Positions 43,335-52,929 of a stretch of 64,000 nt of DNA are shown one piece after another. The number at the start of each line of letters is the position of its first letter. The stretch's first letter is position 1. The notes under the pieces were generated by a model. That model worked only from the letters and a program-made list of their open reading frames with translations. It searched no databases and was not told the DNA's origin. Source of the stretch: Pseudomonas fontis. GTDB lineage: Bacteria > Pseudomonadota > Gammaproteobacteria > Pseudomonadales > Pseudomonadaceae. The position numbers and the translations under genes are program-made. The stretch lies in NCBI RefSeq assembly GCF_028656955.1, contig NZ_JAMDGY010000014.1, forward strand, positions 62,001 through 126,000, in the 5' to 3' direction.

Positions 43335-46300
43335 ATGTCGAGATTCTTTATCGATCGCCCGATTTTCGCCTGGGTGATCGCCCTGGTGATCATGTTGGTC
43401 GGCGCGTTGTCGATCCTCAAGTTGCCGATCAACCAGTACCCAAGCATCGCGCCGCCGGCCATCGCCATCGCCGTGACCTACCCGGGCGCCTCGGCGCAGA
43501 CCGTGCAGGACACCGTGGTCCAGGTGATCGAGCAACAACTCAACGGTATCGACAACCTGCGTTATGTGTCCTCGGAAAGTAACTCCGATGGCAGCATGAC
43601 CATTACCGCGACCTTCGAGCAGGGCACCAACTCCGACACCGCCCAGGTCCAGGTGCAGAACAAGCTGAACCTGGCCACCCCGCTGCTGCCGCAAGAAGTA
43701 CAGCAGCAGGGTATCCGCGTGACCAAGGCAGTGAAGAACTTCCTGCTGGTGATCGGCCTGGTGTCCGAAGACGGCAGCATGAGCAAGGACGACCTGGCCA
43801 ACTACATCGTCTCCAACATGCAGGACCCGATTTCGCGGACTGCCGGCGTTGGTGACTTCCAGGTGTTCGGTGCACAGTACGCCATGCGTATCTGGCTCGA
43901 TCCGGCCAAGCTCAACAAGTTCCAGTTGACCCCGGTCGACGTGCGCACCGCCGTGGCGGCGCAGAACGTCCAGGTGTCTTCCGGTCAACTCGGCGGCCTG
44001 CCTGCCCTGGCCGGCCAGCAACTGAACGCGACCATCATCGGCAAGACCCGCCTGCAGACTGCCGAGCAGTTCGAGAAGATCCTGCTCAAGGTCAACCGTG
44101 ACGGTTCGCAAGTGCGTCTTGGCGATGTCGCCAAGGTAGCCCTGGGGGGTGAGAACTACGCGGTCGCCGCACAGTTCAACGGCAAGCCGGCGTCCGGTAT
44201 CGCGATCAAGCTGGCTACCGGTGCCAACGCACTGGATACCGCCAAGGCCCTGCGCAAGACCATCAGCGACCTGGAACCGTTCTTCCCGCAAGGCATGAAG
44301 GCGGTATTCCCGTACGACACCACCCCGGTGGTGACCGAGTCGATCAGCGGGGTAATCCATACCCTGGTCGAAGCGATCGTGCTGGTGTTCCTGGTGATGT
44401 TCCTGTTCCTGCAGAACTTCCGCGCTACCGTAATCACCACCATGACCGTTCCGGTGGTGTTGCTGGGTACCTTCGGGATCCTCGCGGCCGCCGGCTTCAG
44501 CATCAACACCCTGACCATGTTCGGCATGGTACTGGCCATCGGCTTGCTGGTGGACGATGCCATCGTCGTGGTGGAAAACGTCGAGCGGGTGATGGCCGAA
44601 GAAGGCCTGTCCCCGAAAGAAGCGACCAAGAAGTCCATGGGCCAGATCCAGGGCGCCCTGGTCGGTATTGCCCTGGTGCTCTCGGCAGTACTGCTGCCAA
44701 TGGCCTTCTTCGGCGGCTCGACCGGGGTGATCTACAAGCAGTTCTCGATCACCATCGTCTCGGCCATGGCCCTGTCGGTACTGGTCGCCCTGATCTTTAC
44801 CCCGGCGCTCTGCGCGACCATGCTCAAGCCGATCCCCAAAGGCGAGCACCACGTTGCCAAGCGCGGCTTCTTTGGCTGGTTCAACCGCAACTTCGACCGC
44901 AGCGTGCGTAGCTACGAGCGCGGCGTCGGCAACATGTTGCGGCACAAGGCGCCGTACCTGCTGGCCTACCTGTTGATCGTGGTCGGCATGATCTGGCTGT
45001 TCACCCGCATCCCTACCGCGTTCCTCCCGGAAGAAGACCAGGGCGTACTGTTTGCCCAGGTACAGACCCCGGCAGGTTCCAGTGCCGAGCGCACCCAGGT
45101 GGTGATCGACGAGATGCGTGCCTACCTGCTGGACAAGGAAGCCGACACCGTCGCCTCCGTGTTCACCGTAAACGGCTTCAACTTCGCCGGTCGTGGGCAG
45201 AGCTCGGGCATGGCGTTCATCATGCTCAAGCCGTGGGGCGAGCGTTCTACCGAGAACAGCGTGTTCAACCTGGCAGCCCGTGCCCAGCAGCACTTCTTCA
45301 CGTTCCGTGATGCCATGGTGTTCGCCTTCGCGCCACCTGCGGTACTGGAGCTGGGTAACGCCACCGGCTTCGACGTGTTCCTGCAAGACCGTGCCGGTGT
45401 TGGCCATGACAAGCTGATGGAAGCGCGCAACCAGTTCCTCGGTATGGCGTCGCAAAGCAAGATCCTCTCGGCAGTGCGTCCGAACGGCCTGAACGATGAA
45501 CCGCAATACCAGTTGAGCGTCGATGACGAACGCGCCAGTGCCTTGGGCGTGACCATTACCGACATCAACGCCACCCTGTCGATTGCCCTGGGTGCCAGCT
45601 ACGTCAACGACTTCATCGACCGAGGTCGGGTGAAGAAGGTCTACATCCAGGGTGAAGCCGCCTCGCGCATGAGCCCGGAAGACCTGCAGAAGTGGTACGT
45701 GCGCAACGCTGCCGGTGAAATGGTGCCGTTCTCCTCCTTTGCCACCGGCAAGTGGATCTACGGTGCACCGAAGCTGTCGCGTTACAACGGCGTTGAAGCC
45801 ATGGAAATTCTCGGTGCGCCAGCCCCTGGCTACAGTACCGGTGAGGCCATGGCCGAGGTCGAGCGCATTGCCGCGAAACTGCCGGCCGGTATCGGCTACT
45901 CCTGGACCGGCCTGTCGTACGAGGAGCGCCTGTCCGGCTCCCAGGCGCCGGCGCTGTATGCCCTGTCGCTGCTGATGGTGTTCCTGTGCCTGGCGGCGTT
46001 GTATGAAAGCTGGTCGATCCCGATCGCGGTGATGCTGGTGGTGCCCCTGGGGATCATCGGTGCACTGTTGGCCACCAGCTTGCGCGGGCTGTCCAACGAC
46101 GTGTACTTCCAGGTGGGGCTGTTGACCACCATTGGTCTGGCGGCGAAGAACGCGATCCTGATCGTCGAGTTCGCCAAGGAACTGCACGAGCAGGGCCGCA
46201 GCTTGATCGACGCGGCCATCGAGGCCTGCCGGATGCGTCTGCGCCCGATCATCATGACCTCGCTGGCATTCATCCTGGGCGTGGTGCCGTTGGCCATTTC

Positions 46301-46487
46301 CACCGGCGCCGGCTCGGGTAGCCAGCACGCCATTGGTACCGGTGTAATCGGCGGGATGCTGACTGCAACGATATTGGCAATCTTCTGGGTACCGCTGTTC
46401 TTTGTCAGTGTGTCGTCCTGGTTCGGCAGCAAGAAGCCCGAAACCGACGCCACCCCCGAAACTCCACGCACTGAGGCTGGGCAATGA
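43335..46487 (+). CDS. ttgB: RND efflux transporter TtgB
   Basis: 1050-aa AcrB-type proton/drug antiporter of the inner membrane with 12 membrane helices and two large periplasmic loops. The start [20 protein letters not shown] and the proton-relay region [18 protein letters not shown] (D407-D408 equivalent) are intact, as are [17 protein letters not shown] and the C-terminal [19 protein letters not shown]. It exports antibiotics and aromatic solvents such as toluene and styrene in P. putida. The TGA overlaps the ttgC ATG (ATGA). Confidence 0.96.
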   Translation: MSRFFIDRPIFAWVIALVIMLVGALSILKLPINQYPSIAPPAIAIAVTYPGASAQTVQDTVVQVIEQQLNGIDNLRYVSSESNSDGSMTITATFEQGTNSDTAQVQVQNKLNLATPLLPQEVQQQGIRVTKAVKNFLLVIGLVSEDGSMSKDDLANYIVSNMQDPISRTAGVGDFQVFGAQYAMRIWLDPAKLNKFQLTPVDVRTAVAAQNVQVSSGQLGGLPALAGQQLNATIIGKTRLQTAEQFEKILLKVNRDGSQVRLGDVAKVALGGENYAVAAQFNGKPASGIAIKLATGANALDTAKALRKTISDLEPFFPQGMKAVFPYDTTPVVTESISGVIHTLVEAIVLVFLVMFLFLQNFRATVITTMTVPVVLLGTFGILAAAGFSINTLTMFGMVLAIGLLVDDAIVVVENVERVMAEEGLSPKEATKKSMGQIQGALVGIALVLSAVLLPMAFFGGSTGVIYKQFSITIVSAMALSVLVALIFTPALCATMLKPIPKGEHHVAKRGFFGWFNRNFDRSVRSYERGVGNMLRHKAPYLLAYLLIVVGMIWLFTRIPTAFLPEEDQGVLFAQVQTPAGSSAERTQVVIDEMRAYLLDKEADTVASVFTVNGFNFAGRGQSSGMAFIMLKPWGERSTENSVFNLAARAQQHFFTFRDAMVFAFAPPAVLELGNATGFDVFLQDRAGVGHDKLMEARNQFLGMASQSKILSAVRPNGLNDEPQYQLSVDDERASALGVTITDINATLSIALGASYVNDFIDRGRVKKVYIQGEAASRMSPEDLQKWYVRNAAGEMVPFSSFATGKWIYGAPKLSRYNGVEAMEILGAPAPGYSTGEAMAEVERIAAKLPAGIGYSWTGLSYEERLSGSQAPALYALSLLMVFLCLAALYESWSIPIAVMLVVPLGIIGALLATSLRGLSNDVYFQVGLLTTIGLAAKNAILIVEFAKELHEQGRSLIDAAIEACRMRLRPIIMTSLAFILGVVPLAISTGAGSGSQHAIGTGVIGGMLTATILAIFWVPLFFVSVSSWFGSKKPETDATPETPRTEAGQ

Positions 46488-47929
46488 GTAAGTCCCTATT
46501 ATCGCTGGCGGTCACCGCATTCATTCTGGGCGGCTGCTCGCTGATCCCTGATTACCAGGCCCCTGAGTCGCCCGTGGCGGCCCAGTGGCCGCAAGGGCCG
46601 GCGTACACGCCGACCGAGTCGGCTGCGGTCGCTGCGGCCGAGCAGGGCTGGCGCCAGTTCTTCCACGACCCGGCCTTGCAGCAGTTGATCCAGACATCCC
46701 TGGAAAACAACCGCGACCTGCGTGTCGCGGCGCTGAACATCGATGCCTACCGGGCGCAGTACCGCATTGCACGTGCGGACCTGTTCCCGGCGGTCACCGC
46801 CAATGGCAGTGGCCAGCGTCAACGCGTGCCGGCGAACATTTCGCAGACCGGTGACGCCAGCATCACCAGCCAGTACTCGGCCACCGTCGGCGTCAGCGCC
46901 TACGAGCTGGACCTGTTCGGCCGGGTGCGCAGCCTGAGCGAGCAGGCCCTGGAAACCTACCTGTCCAGTGAACAGGCACGTCGTTCGACGCAGATCGCCC
47001 TGGTGGCCAGCGTCGCCAATGCCTACTTCACCTGGCAGGCTGACCAGGCGCTGCTCAAGCTGACCGGCGAAACCCTCAAGACCTACGAAGAAAGCTACGC
47101 GCTGACCAGCCGCAGCAATGAAGTGGGTGTGGCTTCGGCACTGGACGTGAGCCAGGCGCGTACGTCGGTTGAAGGCGCACGGGTCAAGTTGGCACAGTAC
47201 CAGCGCCTGGTGGCGCAGGACCTGAACAGCCTGACCGTGCTGGTCGGTACCGGTATTCCGGGCAACCTGCCGCCAGCGCAGCAACTCGATGCCGATCTGC
47301 TCAGTGAAGTACCGGCCGGCTTGCCGTCCGACCTGCTGCAACGTCGTCCGGACATCATGGAAGCCGAGCACCTGCTCAAGGCTGCCAACGCCAATATTGG
47401 CGCGGCACGTGCGGCGTTCTTCCCGAGCATCAGCCTGACCGCCAATGCCGGGACCTTGAGCCCGGACATGGGTGGGCTGTTCAAGGGTGGCTCGGGTACC
47501 TGGCTGTTCCAGCCGCAGATCAACATCCCGATCTTCAACGCCGGCAGCCTGAAGGCCAGCCTGGATTACTCGAAAATCCAGAAAGACATCAACATCGCGA
47601 AGTATGAGAAAACCATCCAGACCGCCTTCCAGGAAGTCTCCGATGGCCTCGCTGCGCGCCTGACCTTCAACCAGCAGTTGCAGGCCCAGCGTGACCTGGT
47701 TGCCGCCAACCAGGACTACTACCGCCTGGCCGAGCGTCGTTACCGGATCGGCATCGACAGCAACCTGACCTTCCTTGATGCCCAGCGCAATCTGTTCAGC
47801 GCGCAGCAATCGCTGATTTCTGATCGACTGTCGCAACTGGTCAGCGAGGTCAACTTGTACAAGGCGCTGGGTGGCGGCTGGTACGAGCAGACCGCGCAAC
47901 AGGCCAAGGTGGAAACGCCGAAGGGCTGA
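46484..47929 (+). CDS. ttgC: Outer-membrane efflux channel TtgC
   Basis: 481-aa TolC/OprM-type channel lipoprotein. The signal peptide ends with the lipobox ILGGC (Cys at about 18). Two OEP repeats follow (about 65-250 and 260-455) with the paired coiled-coil helices, including the motif [20 protein letters not shown] and [23 protein letters not shown]. It completes the TtgABC tripartite pump. Translation is coupled to ttgB by the 4-bp overlap. A terminator follows 21 bp downstream. Confidence 0.95.
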   Translation: MSKSLLSLAVTAFILGGCSLIPDYQAPESPVAAQWPQGPAYTPTESAAVAAAEQGWRQFFHDPALQQLIQTSLENNRDLRVAALNIDAYRAQYRIARADLFPAVTANGSGQRQRVPANISQTGDASITSQYSATVGVSAYELDLFGRVRSLSEQALETYLSSEQARRSTQIALVASVANAYFTWQADQALLKLTGETLKTYEESYALTSRSNEVGVASALDVSQARTSVEGARVKLAQYQRLVAQDLNSLTVLVGTGIPGNLPPAQQLDADLLSEVPAGLPSDLLQRRPDIMEAEHLLKAANANIGAARAAFFPSISLTANAGTLSPDMGGLFKGGSGTWLFQPQINIPIFNAGSLKASLDYSKIQKDINIAKYEKTIQTAFQEVSDGLAARLTFNQQLQAQRDLVAANQDYYRLAERRYRIGIDSNLTFLDAQRNLFSAQQSLISDRLSQLVSEVNLYKALGGGWYEQTAQQAKVETPKG

Positions 47930-47950
47930 TTGCCGTTCGTGTTGCACAAG

Positions 47951-47976
47951 AGCCCACCCCTTGCGGTGGGCTTTTT
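47951..47976 (+). terminator. Rho-independent terminator of ttgABC
   Basis: AGCCCACC-CCTTGC-GGTGGGCT stem followed by TTTTATT. Confidence 0.92.
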
Positions 47977-47986
47977 ATTGCCCGCA

Positions 47987-48083
47987 TGTAGCCGCTGCCG
48001 TAAGGCTGCGCTCGCCTGCATAGCAGGCGCACGAGTGCTGGGAGCCCTGCGGACTCCAGCACAGCCTGACGGCAGCGGCTACA
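47987..48083. repeat. Palindromic intergenic repeat, class 2 (complete copy)
   Basis: 97 bp with ends TGTAGCCGCTGCCG and CGGCAGCGGCTACA, and internal CGCCTGCATAGCAGGCG and GGGAGCCCTGCGGACTCC parts. The rest of the 342-bp gap (47930-48271) holds the ttgABC terminator and the oprD-like promoter region; I see no gene. Confidence 0.75.
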
Positions 48084-48271
48084 AGACCATGCATAGCGTT
48101 CGGTGATCGCCCAGTTCCGCCCGCAACGAATTGATTCCCCCCCGCGCACTCCCCCACCATCGCAATGCAGCTTTCGCCAAAGCGCACCCCCAAAGATCGT
48201 TCCTCGGCCTGTGACCTTCAACCGTCGCAGCGCACGGTTTCGGCTTACATAAAAACAAGAGACACCACCCA

Positions 48272-49525
48272 ATGACCATTCTTCAACCCGCACGACACCT
48301 GGTTCCCGGCCTCCTGGCCATGGCTTGCACACTACCCGCCGTCGCCGCCGATGGCGGTTTTATCGAAGACGCCAAGGCCAGCCTCAACTTGCGCAATTTC
48401 TACATCAACCGCAACTTCGTCGACCCGAACAACGCCCAGGCCAAGGGCGAGGAATGGACCCAGAGCTTCATCCTCGACGCCAAGTCCGGCTTCACCCAGG
48501 GCACGGTCGGTTTTGGCGTGGACATTCTCGGCCTGTACTCGCTCAAGCTCGACGGCGGCAAAGGCACGGCGGGCACGCACCTGCTGCCGGTGCATGACGA
48601 CGGCCGGCCGGCGGACGACTTCGGCCGCCTGGGCGTGGCGCTCAAGGCCAAGCTCTCGAACACCGAGCTGAAGGTGGGCGAATGGATGCCGGTGCTGCCG
48701 ATCCTGCGCTCGGACGATGGCCGCTCGCTGCCGCAAACCTTTCGCGGCGGGCAGCTCACCTCGCAGGAAATCAGCGGCCTGACCCTGTATGCCGGCCAGT
48801 TTCGCGGCAACAGCCCGCGCAACGACGCGAGCATGGAAGACATGTTCCTCAACGGTAAACCGGCGTTTACCTCAGACCGCTTCAACTTTGCCGGTGGCGA
48901 ATACAGCTTCAATGAAAAACGTACGATGGTCGGTCTGTGGAGCGCCCAGCTCAAGGACATCTACCAGCAGCAGTACCTGAACCTGGTGCACAGCCAGCCG
49001 CTGGGCGACTGGACCCTGGGGGCGAACCTCGGCTATTTCACCGGCAAGGAAGACGGCGCGCAACGCGCCGGCAAGCTGGACAACCGCACTGCTTCGGCGC
49101 TGCTGTCGGCGCGTTACGGTGGCAACACCTTCTATGTCGGCTTGCAGAAAGTCAGTGGCGACGATGCCTGGCTGCGGGTCAACGGCACCAGCGGCGGCAC
49201 CCTGGCCAACGACAGCTACAACGCCAGCTTCGACAATGCCCAGGAACGCTCGTGGCAGTTGCGCCATGACTACAACTTCGCGGCCCTCGGCGTGCCGGGG
49301 CTGACCTTGATGAACCGCTATATCAAGGGCGACAACGTGCACACCAGCAGCGTTGATGACGGCAAGGAGTGGGCGCGGGAGTCGGAGTTGGCGTATGTGA
49401 TCCAGTCCGGGACGTTCAAGAGCCTGTCGTTCAAATGGCGCAACTCGACCATGCGCCGGGACTTCAGCAGCAATGCCTTTGATGAGAACCGGCTGATTGT
49501 GAGTTACCCCATCGGGATTCTCTAG
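48272..49525 (+). CDS. OprD family outer-membrane porin
   Basis: 417-aa substrate-specific porin of the OprD/Occ family. A signal peptide (about 1-26) precedes an 18-strand barrel. Family landmarks are FIEDAKASLNLRNFYINRNF after the signal and EWTQSFILDAKSGFTQGTVGFGVD. Members of the OpdK (OccK) branch take up aromatic or carboxylic acids, and the location beside pca genes in P. putida fits an aromatic acid (BenF-like) role, which I infer only. The ATG at 48272 has GAGA upstream. The end IVSYPIGIL is a normal barrel terminus. Confidence 0.88.
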   Translation: MTILQPARHLVPGLLAMACTLPAVAADGGFIEDAKASLNLRNFYINRNFVDPNNAQAKGEEWTQSFILDAKSGFTQGTVGFGVDILGLYSLKLDGGKGTAGTHLLPVHDDGRPADDFGRLGVALKAKLSNTELKVGEWMPVLPILRSDDGRSLPQTFRGGQLTSQEISGLTLYAGQFRGNSPRNDASMEDMFLNGKPAFTSDRFNFAGGEYSFNEKRTMVGLWSAQLKDIYQQQYLNLVHSQPLGDWTLGANLGYFTGKEDGAQRAGKLDNRTASALLSARYGGNTFYVGLQKVSGDDAWLRVNGTSGGTLANDSYNASFDNAQERSWQLRHDYNFAALGVPGLTLMNRYIKGDNVHTSSVDDGKEWARESELAYVIQSGTFKSLSFKWRNSTMRRDFSSNAFDENRLIVSYPIGIL

Positions 49526-49535
49526 ACGGCGCAAA

Positions 49536-49610
49536 CCTGTGGGAGCCGGCCTTGCCGGCGATTCGGCGCCAACAGTGGCGGCCCCTCGCCGGCAAGGCCG
49601 GCTCCCACAG
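49536..49610. repeat. REP pair (inverted)
   Basis: Forward copy CCTGTGGGAGCCGGCC... at 49536-49570 and reverse copy at 49582-49610 ending GGCTCCCACAG. It marks the left boundary of the sulfate-ester cluster. Confidence 0.9.
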
Positions 49611-49618
49611 TACGAGGA

Positions 49619-50524
49619 TTACGCGCCTCTGGTGGTCCGGCTGCGCTGCCCCTGCACACCCACCGGCACATCCCCCTGCAGTGTCACCCGGCGAACCACC
49701 CGGCCCTGGGTGCCATAGTCATCCACCGCGTAATGCTGGGTGGCGCGGTTGTCCCAGATCGCCACATCCCCCGCCTGCCAGCGCCAGCGCACGGTGTTCT
49801 CCAGGCGCGTGACATGGCTTTGCAGCAAGCTGAACAAATGTGTGGAATCGGCTTGCGAATAGCCCTTCAGGCGTTTGACGAAATGCCCCAGCAGCAGATT
49901 CTTCTCCCCGCTGACCGGGTGCACCCGCACCACCGGATGCTCGGTCTCGTAGACCGTCGAGGTAAAGATCTTGCGATAGTTTTCCAACTGCTCGGCACTG
50001 ACATTGGGCTTGGTCGCCGCGTAGTCGTACTCGTTGCTGTGCACCGCCCAGAGCTGATCGGCCAACGCCTGCAGTTCCGGCGAAAGGTCGTTGTAGGCCG
50101 TCGCGGTATTGGCCCACACCGTGTCGCCACCCGATACCGGCGCGACCACCGAACGCAGGATCGACGCCTTCGGGTAAGCCTCCACAAAAGTCACGTCGGT
50201 GTGCCAGGAATTGGCCCGACGCCCTTCCCCGCCATCAAGCTCCAGCAAGTACCGCGTTCCGTCACGCACCGGCACGGTCGGGTGGGCAATCGGCTCGCCC
50301 AACAGGTGGGCAAAGGCTTCCTGCCCCTGGTCATCCAGATGCCCCTGGCCCCGGAAGAAAATCACCTTGTGCTCGACCAGCGCGGCCTGGATCGCGTCGA
50401 TCACGGCCGGCTCCAGGTCGGCGCCCAGGGCGATACCGCGGATCTCGGCACCGATACGCCCGGCGACCCGGTGAATGTCCAGCACAGGGCTGACAGAGGC
50501 TACGGCGAGTGCGGCATTGCTCAT
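49619..50524 (-). CDS. atsK: Alkylsulfatase AtsK (alpha-ketoglutarate-dependent sulfate-ester dioxygenase)
   Basis: 301-aa Fe(II)/alpha-ketoglutarate dioxygenase of the TauD family that splits alkyl sulfate esters to aldehyde plus sulfate. The iron ligands H108 and D110 (WHTDV) and H264 (ATQHYA) have exactly the numbers of P. putida S-313 AtsK, and the alpha-ketoglutarate-binding arginine R275 lies in the expected place. The whole sequence, including VTRLENTVRWRW, agrees with what I recall of AtsK. Strikingly, it contains no cysteine and only the initiator methionine. It is divergent from a LysR gene; the binding-protein gene of the cluster lies beyond that on the same strand. The ATG at 50524 has GAGGG upstream. 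Confidence 0.9.
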   Translation of the reverse strand: MSNAALAVASVSPVLDIHRVAGRIGAEIRGIALGADLEPAVIDAIQAALVEHKVIFFRGQGHLDDQGQEAFAHLLGEPIAHPTVPVRDGTRYLLELDGGEGRRANSWHTDVTFVEAYPKASILRSVVAPVSGGDTVWANTATAYNDLSPELQALADQLWAVHSNEYDYAATKPNVSAEQLENYRKIFTSTVYETEHPVVRVHPVSGEKNLLLGHFVKRLKGYSQADSTHLFSLLQSHVTRLENTVRWRWQAGDVAIWDNRATQHYAVDDYGTQGRVVRRVTLQGDVPVGVQGQRSRTTRGA

Positions 50525-50708
50525 GGTACGTCCCTCATTGGGTGGCTTACACGGAAAGTGCCTCAGAAACACTCGCGCTATCTATATGCAAATAAGCTCT
50601 ATTAGATAGATTAATGCTTCATTGACGGAATAAGAGCTTGCATTTAAAACCTCAGTCTCCCGTGGCGGCAAATACCTTCGCCCTATTTTTGGAATGCCGG
50701 AAAAGCAT
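50525..50708. promoter_or_regulatory. AT-rich divergent promoter region of atsK and the LysR gene
   Basis: 184 bp, notably AT-rich at 50570-50660. It contains TAGATAGAT at 50603-50611, whose reverse complement ATCTATCTA recurs at 52860-52868 before the permease gene. Imperfect arms AGCTCT (50595-50600) and AGAGCT (50633-50638) surround it. Confidence 0.5.
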
Positions 50709-51635
50709 ATGGATCTTCGCCAACTGCGTTACTTCATCGCCCTCACCGAACACCGCAGTTTCGTGCGTGCCGCCGACGCCATGGGCATCACCCAGCCAGC
50801 GTTCAGCCGCAGCATCCAGGGCTTGGAGCACGAGTTCGGTTGTGTCCTGGTGGACCGCGCCAACAAGGACCTGCGCCCCACCCCAGAAGGCCAGGTGGTG
50901 CTGCAACACGCCCTGCGCCTGGTCCAGGGCGCGGCGCAGTTGAGCTGCGAAGTGCAGCAGATGACCAAGCTCGATGCCGGCGAATTGCGTTTTGGTTGCG
51001 GCCCGGCGCCCGCAGTGAACCTGGTGCCGCAGGCGGTGGCGCAGTTCATCGGCGCGCACCCCAAGGTGCGCACCTGTTTTGAAGTGGACAACTGGGAAAA
51101 GCTCAGCCGCGCGCTGAGCCGTGAGGAGATCGAGTTTTTCGTCGCCGACATCCGCCACTTCGAAGCCGACCCGAACTTCCAGACCCAGCCCCTGAGCCCG
51201 CGTCGCGGTTTGTTTTTCTGCCGACCCGGGCACCCGCTGCTGGCCAAGGACAGCCTGTCGACCAACGACATGTTCGACTACCCGCTGGCCACCACCCTGA
51301 TCCCGCCGGGTGTGCGCAAGCTGCTGGCCAACCTCAGTGGCAAGACCGACTTTTCGCCGAGCATCGAAACCGAGCATCTGCCGACGCTGCTGAAGATCGT
51401 GCAGGCCACCGATGCCATTGGCATCGGCCCGCAGGAAGCGTTCGCCGAGGCCATCGCGCAGGGTGAGTTGGTGCGCCTGCACTGGCGCAACCTGCCGGCC
51501 AACCTGGAAAGCCTGAATGCCCGCTGCGGCATCGTCAGCCGCAGCGGGTATCGCTTGTCGCCCGCCGCGCGGGCAATGATAGAAACCCTGATCAGCCTTG
51601 ACCGCCAAGCTGGGCCACAGGCGCTGGTCGGATAG
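50709..51635 (+). CDS. LysR family regulator in the sulfate-ester cluster
   Basis: 308-aa LysR regulator. The start MDLRQLRYFIALTEHRSFVRAADAMGITQP is the canonical winged helix-turn-helix; an upstream in-frame ATG (50694) adds five residues and is less likely. The effector domain covers about 92-300. It is divergent from atsK, so it likely controls it and perhaps the whole cluster, in the way SftR or CysB-type regulators govern sulfate-ester genes. It may alternatively be a general regulator retained by chance. Its 3' end overlaps the convergent binding-protein gene by 44 bp. Confidence 0.88.
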   Translation: MDLRQLRYFIALTEHRSFVRAADAMGITQPAFSRSIQGLEHEFGCVLVDRANKDLRPTPEGQVVLQHALRLVQGAAQLSCEVQQMTKLDAGELRFGCGPAPAVNLVPQAVAQFIGAHPKVRTCFEVDNWEKLSRALSREEIEFFVADIRHFEADPNFQTQPLSPRRGLFFCRPGHPLLAKDSLSTNDMFDYPLATTLIPPGVRKLLANLSGKTDFSPSIETEHLPTLLKIVQATDAIGIGPQEAFAEAIAQGELVRLHWRNLPANLESLNARCGIVSRSGYRLSPAARAMIETLISLDRQAGPQALVG

Positions 51636-52638
51636 CCTGCGGCGCCAGCCACTGGTCCACCTTGAACGGTTTGCGGATCAAGCGCTGCGCGGCGGCCAGG
51701 TCCACCGATTGTTGCAACTTGGCGAGGAAGTCCGCATCCAGGGTCGAGGGGAACAGCTGGCTCAGTTGCTCACCCTGCAAGTCGCGCTGCAGAATCGCCG
51801 GCGGGTAGCTGGCCAACCCGGAGACCAGCTGGATATAGGCGTCCTTGTTGCTGTCGGTGGTCAACCACTGCACGCCCTGCTGCTGGACCTTGAGCAGCTT
51901 CGCCACTACCTCTGGATGCGCATCGACGAAAGCACCAGAGGCCACCACCACCGCCTGCACATTGCCCGCACCGCCAAGGTCACGGGTGCTCAGCGGCAGC
52001 TCGGCCAGGCCACGCTCCTTCAGCGCACTGATGCCGATCGAGCCCCAGGTGGCGTCGATCTGCTTCGCCGCCAGCGCGGCTATGGCCGCATTGAAGTCCA
52101 GGTTGATGACTTTCAGGTCCTTCTCGCTCAGGCCCTGGCTGGCCAGCGCGGCATCGAACGAGAGCTGGGTCGCGGTGCCGCGGAACACCGCCACGCGCTT
52201 GCCCTTGAGGTCTTGCAGGGTCTTGATGCCGCTGCCGGGCACCACCCCCAGGTAGTGCTTGATGTTGCGCCCGGTGGCGGCCAGCAGTCGGGTGTCGACG
52301 CCATTGGCCTTGCCGATGATCGCCGCCAGATCGCCCAGGTAGGCGATGTCCACCTGGCCGTTGGCGAAGGCTTCGTTGATCACCGGGCCAGCGCCCTTGA
52401 AGTAGTTCCACTGGATGCTGATGCCGTCGGCCGCGAAGGCTTTTTCCAGCAGTTGTTGGTCACGCAGAACATCGGTGATGCCGCCTCCGGAATGCTGCGT
52501 ACCGGCACTGAGGTCAGGCACGGCAATGCGGATTTCCTTGAGCTCGGCGGCCACGGCAAACGCTGGCAACCAGCCCACCACGGCGGCCAGGGTGGGTGCA
52601 GCGAACAAGCTGAAAACACGGTTGAGCGACAGGTTCAT
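51592..52638 (-). CDS. atsR: Periplasmic sulfate-ester binding protein AtsR-like
   Basis: 348-aa ABC-transporter solute-binding protein of the SsuA/TauA/NMT1 type. A signal peptide (about 1-31) precedes the two-lobe domain (IRIAVPDLS, DIAYLGDLAAIIGKANG, LKGKRVAVFRGTATQ). Context (fused permease, ATPase, arylsulfatase, AtsK) points to sulfate esters, as for AtsR. The mature protein has no cysteine and no methionine, as would suit a protein made when sulfur is scarce. It is divergent from the permease gene across 291 bp. RBS GAGGAG. The ligand could also be a sulfonate. Confidence 0.78.
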   Translation of the reverse strand: MNLSLNRVFSLFAAPTLAAVVGWLPAFAVAAELKEIRIAVPDLSAGTQHSGGGITDVLRDQQLLEKAFAADGISIQWNYFKGAGPVINEAFANGQVDIAYLGDLAAIIGKANGVDTRLLAATGRNIKHYLGVVPGSGIKTLQDLKGKRVAVFRGTATQLSFDAALASQGLSEKDLKVINLDFNAAIAALAAKQIDATWGSIGISALKERGLAELPLSTRDLGGAGNVQAVVVASGAFVDAHPEVVAKLLKVQQQGVQWLTTDSNKDAYIQLVSGLASYPPAILQRDLQGEQLSQLFPSTLDADFLAKLQQSVDLAAAQRLIRKPFKVDQWLAPQAIRPAPVAQLGGQG

Positions 52639-52929
52639 GGCAGGCGACTCCTCGGTAGTGATGCGCCACGCTACCCAGAGTCGCCACTAAACATTAAATA
52701 ATATTAAATTACAATTTAATAACTATTGAATATAAAAGCCTGCGCACAAGCCTCCTGGCGCTGCATGCATAAGACGCAAGAAAAGTATGCTTCGAATGCA
52801 TTGGCTGCGCAGACCTCCAGCGGATTTAAATGCAGCTCTTATCGCTTAATCGAATTTATATCTATCTAGTTATACCTAAAAGAAATAATCAAATAGCGAT
52901 TCGCCGCACCGCTGACATCGGAGGTTTGC
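52639..52929. promoter_or_regulatory. AT-rich divergent promoter region of the transport genes
   Basis: 291 bp with no gene, strongly AT-rich at 52680-52740 and 52830-52905. ATCTATCTA at 52860-52868 matches the 9-mer found in the atsK promoter region, a candidate for a common regulator. GGAGG at 52919-52923 is the permease ribosome site. Confidence 0.5.

Noticed and set aside
42510..46484. Long open frame on the minus strand opposite ttgA/ttgB (over 1300 codons)
   Set aside because: It is the shadow frame of a GC-rich coding region with third-position GC bias. It is rich in His, Gln, Gly and Arg, has no family motif, and the plus-strand RND genes are certain.
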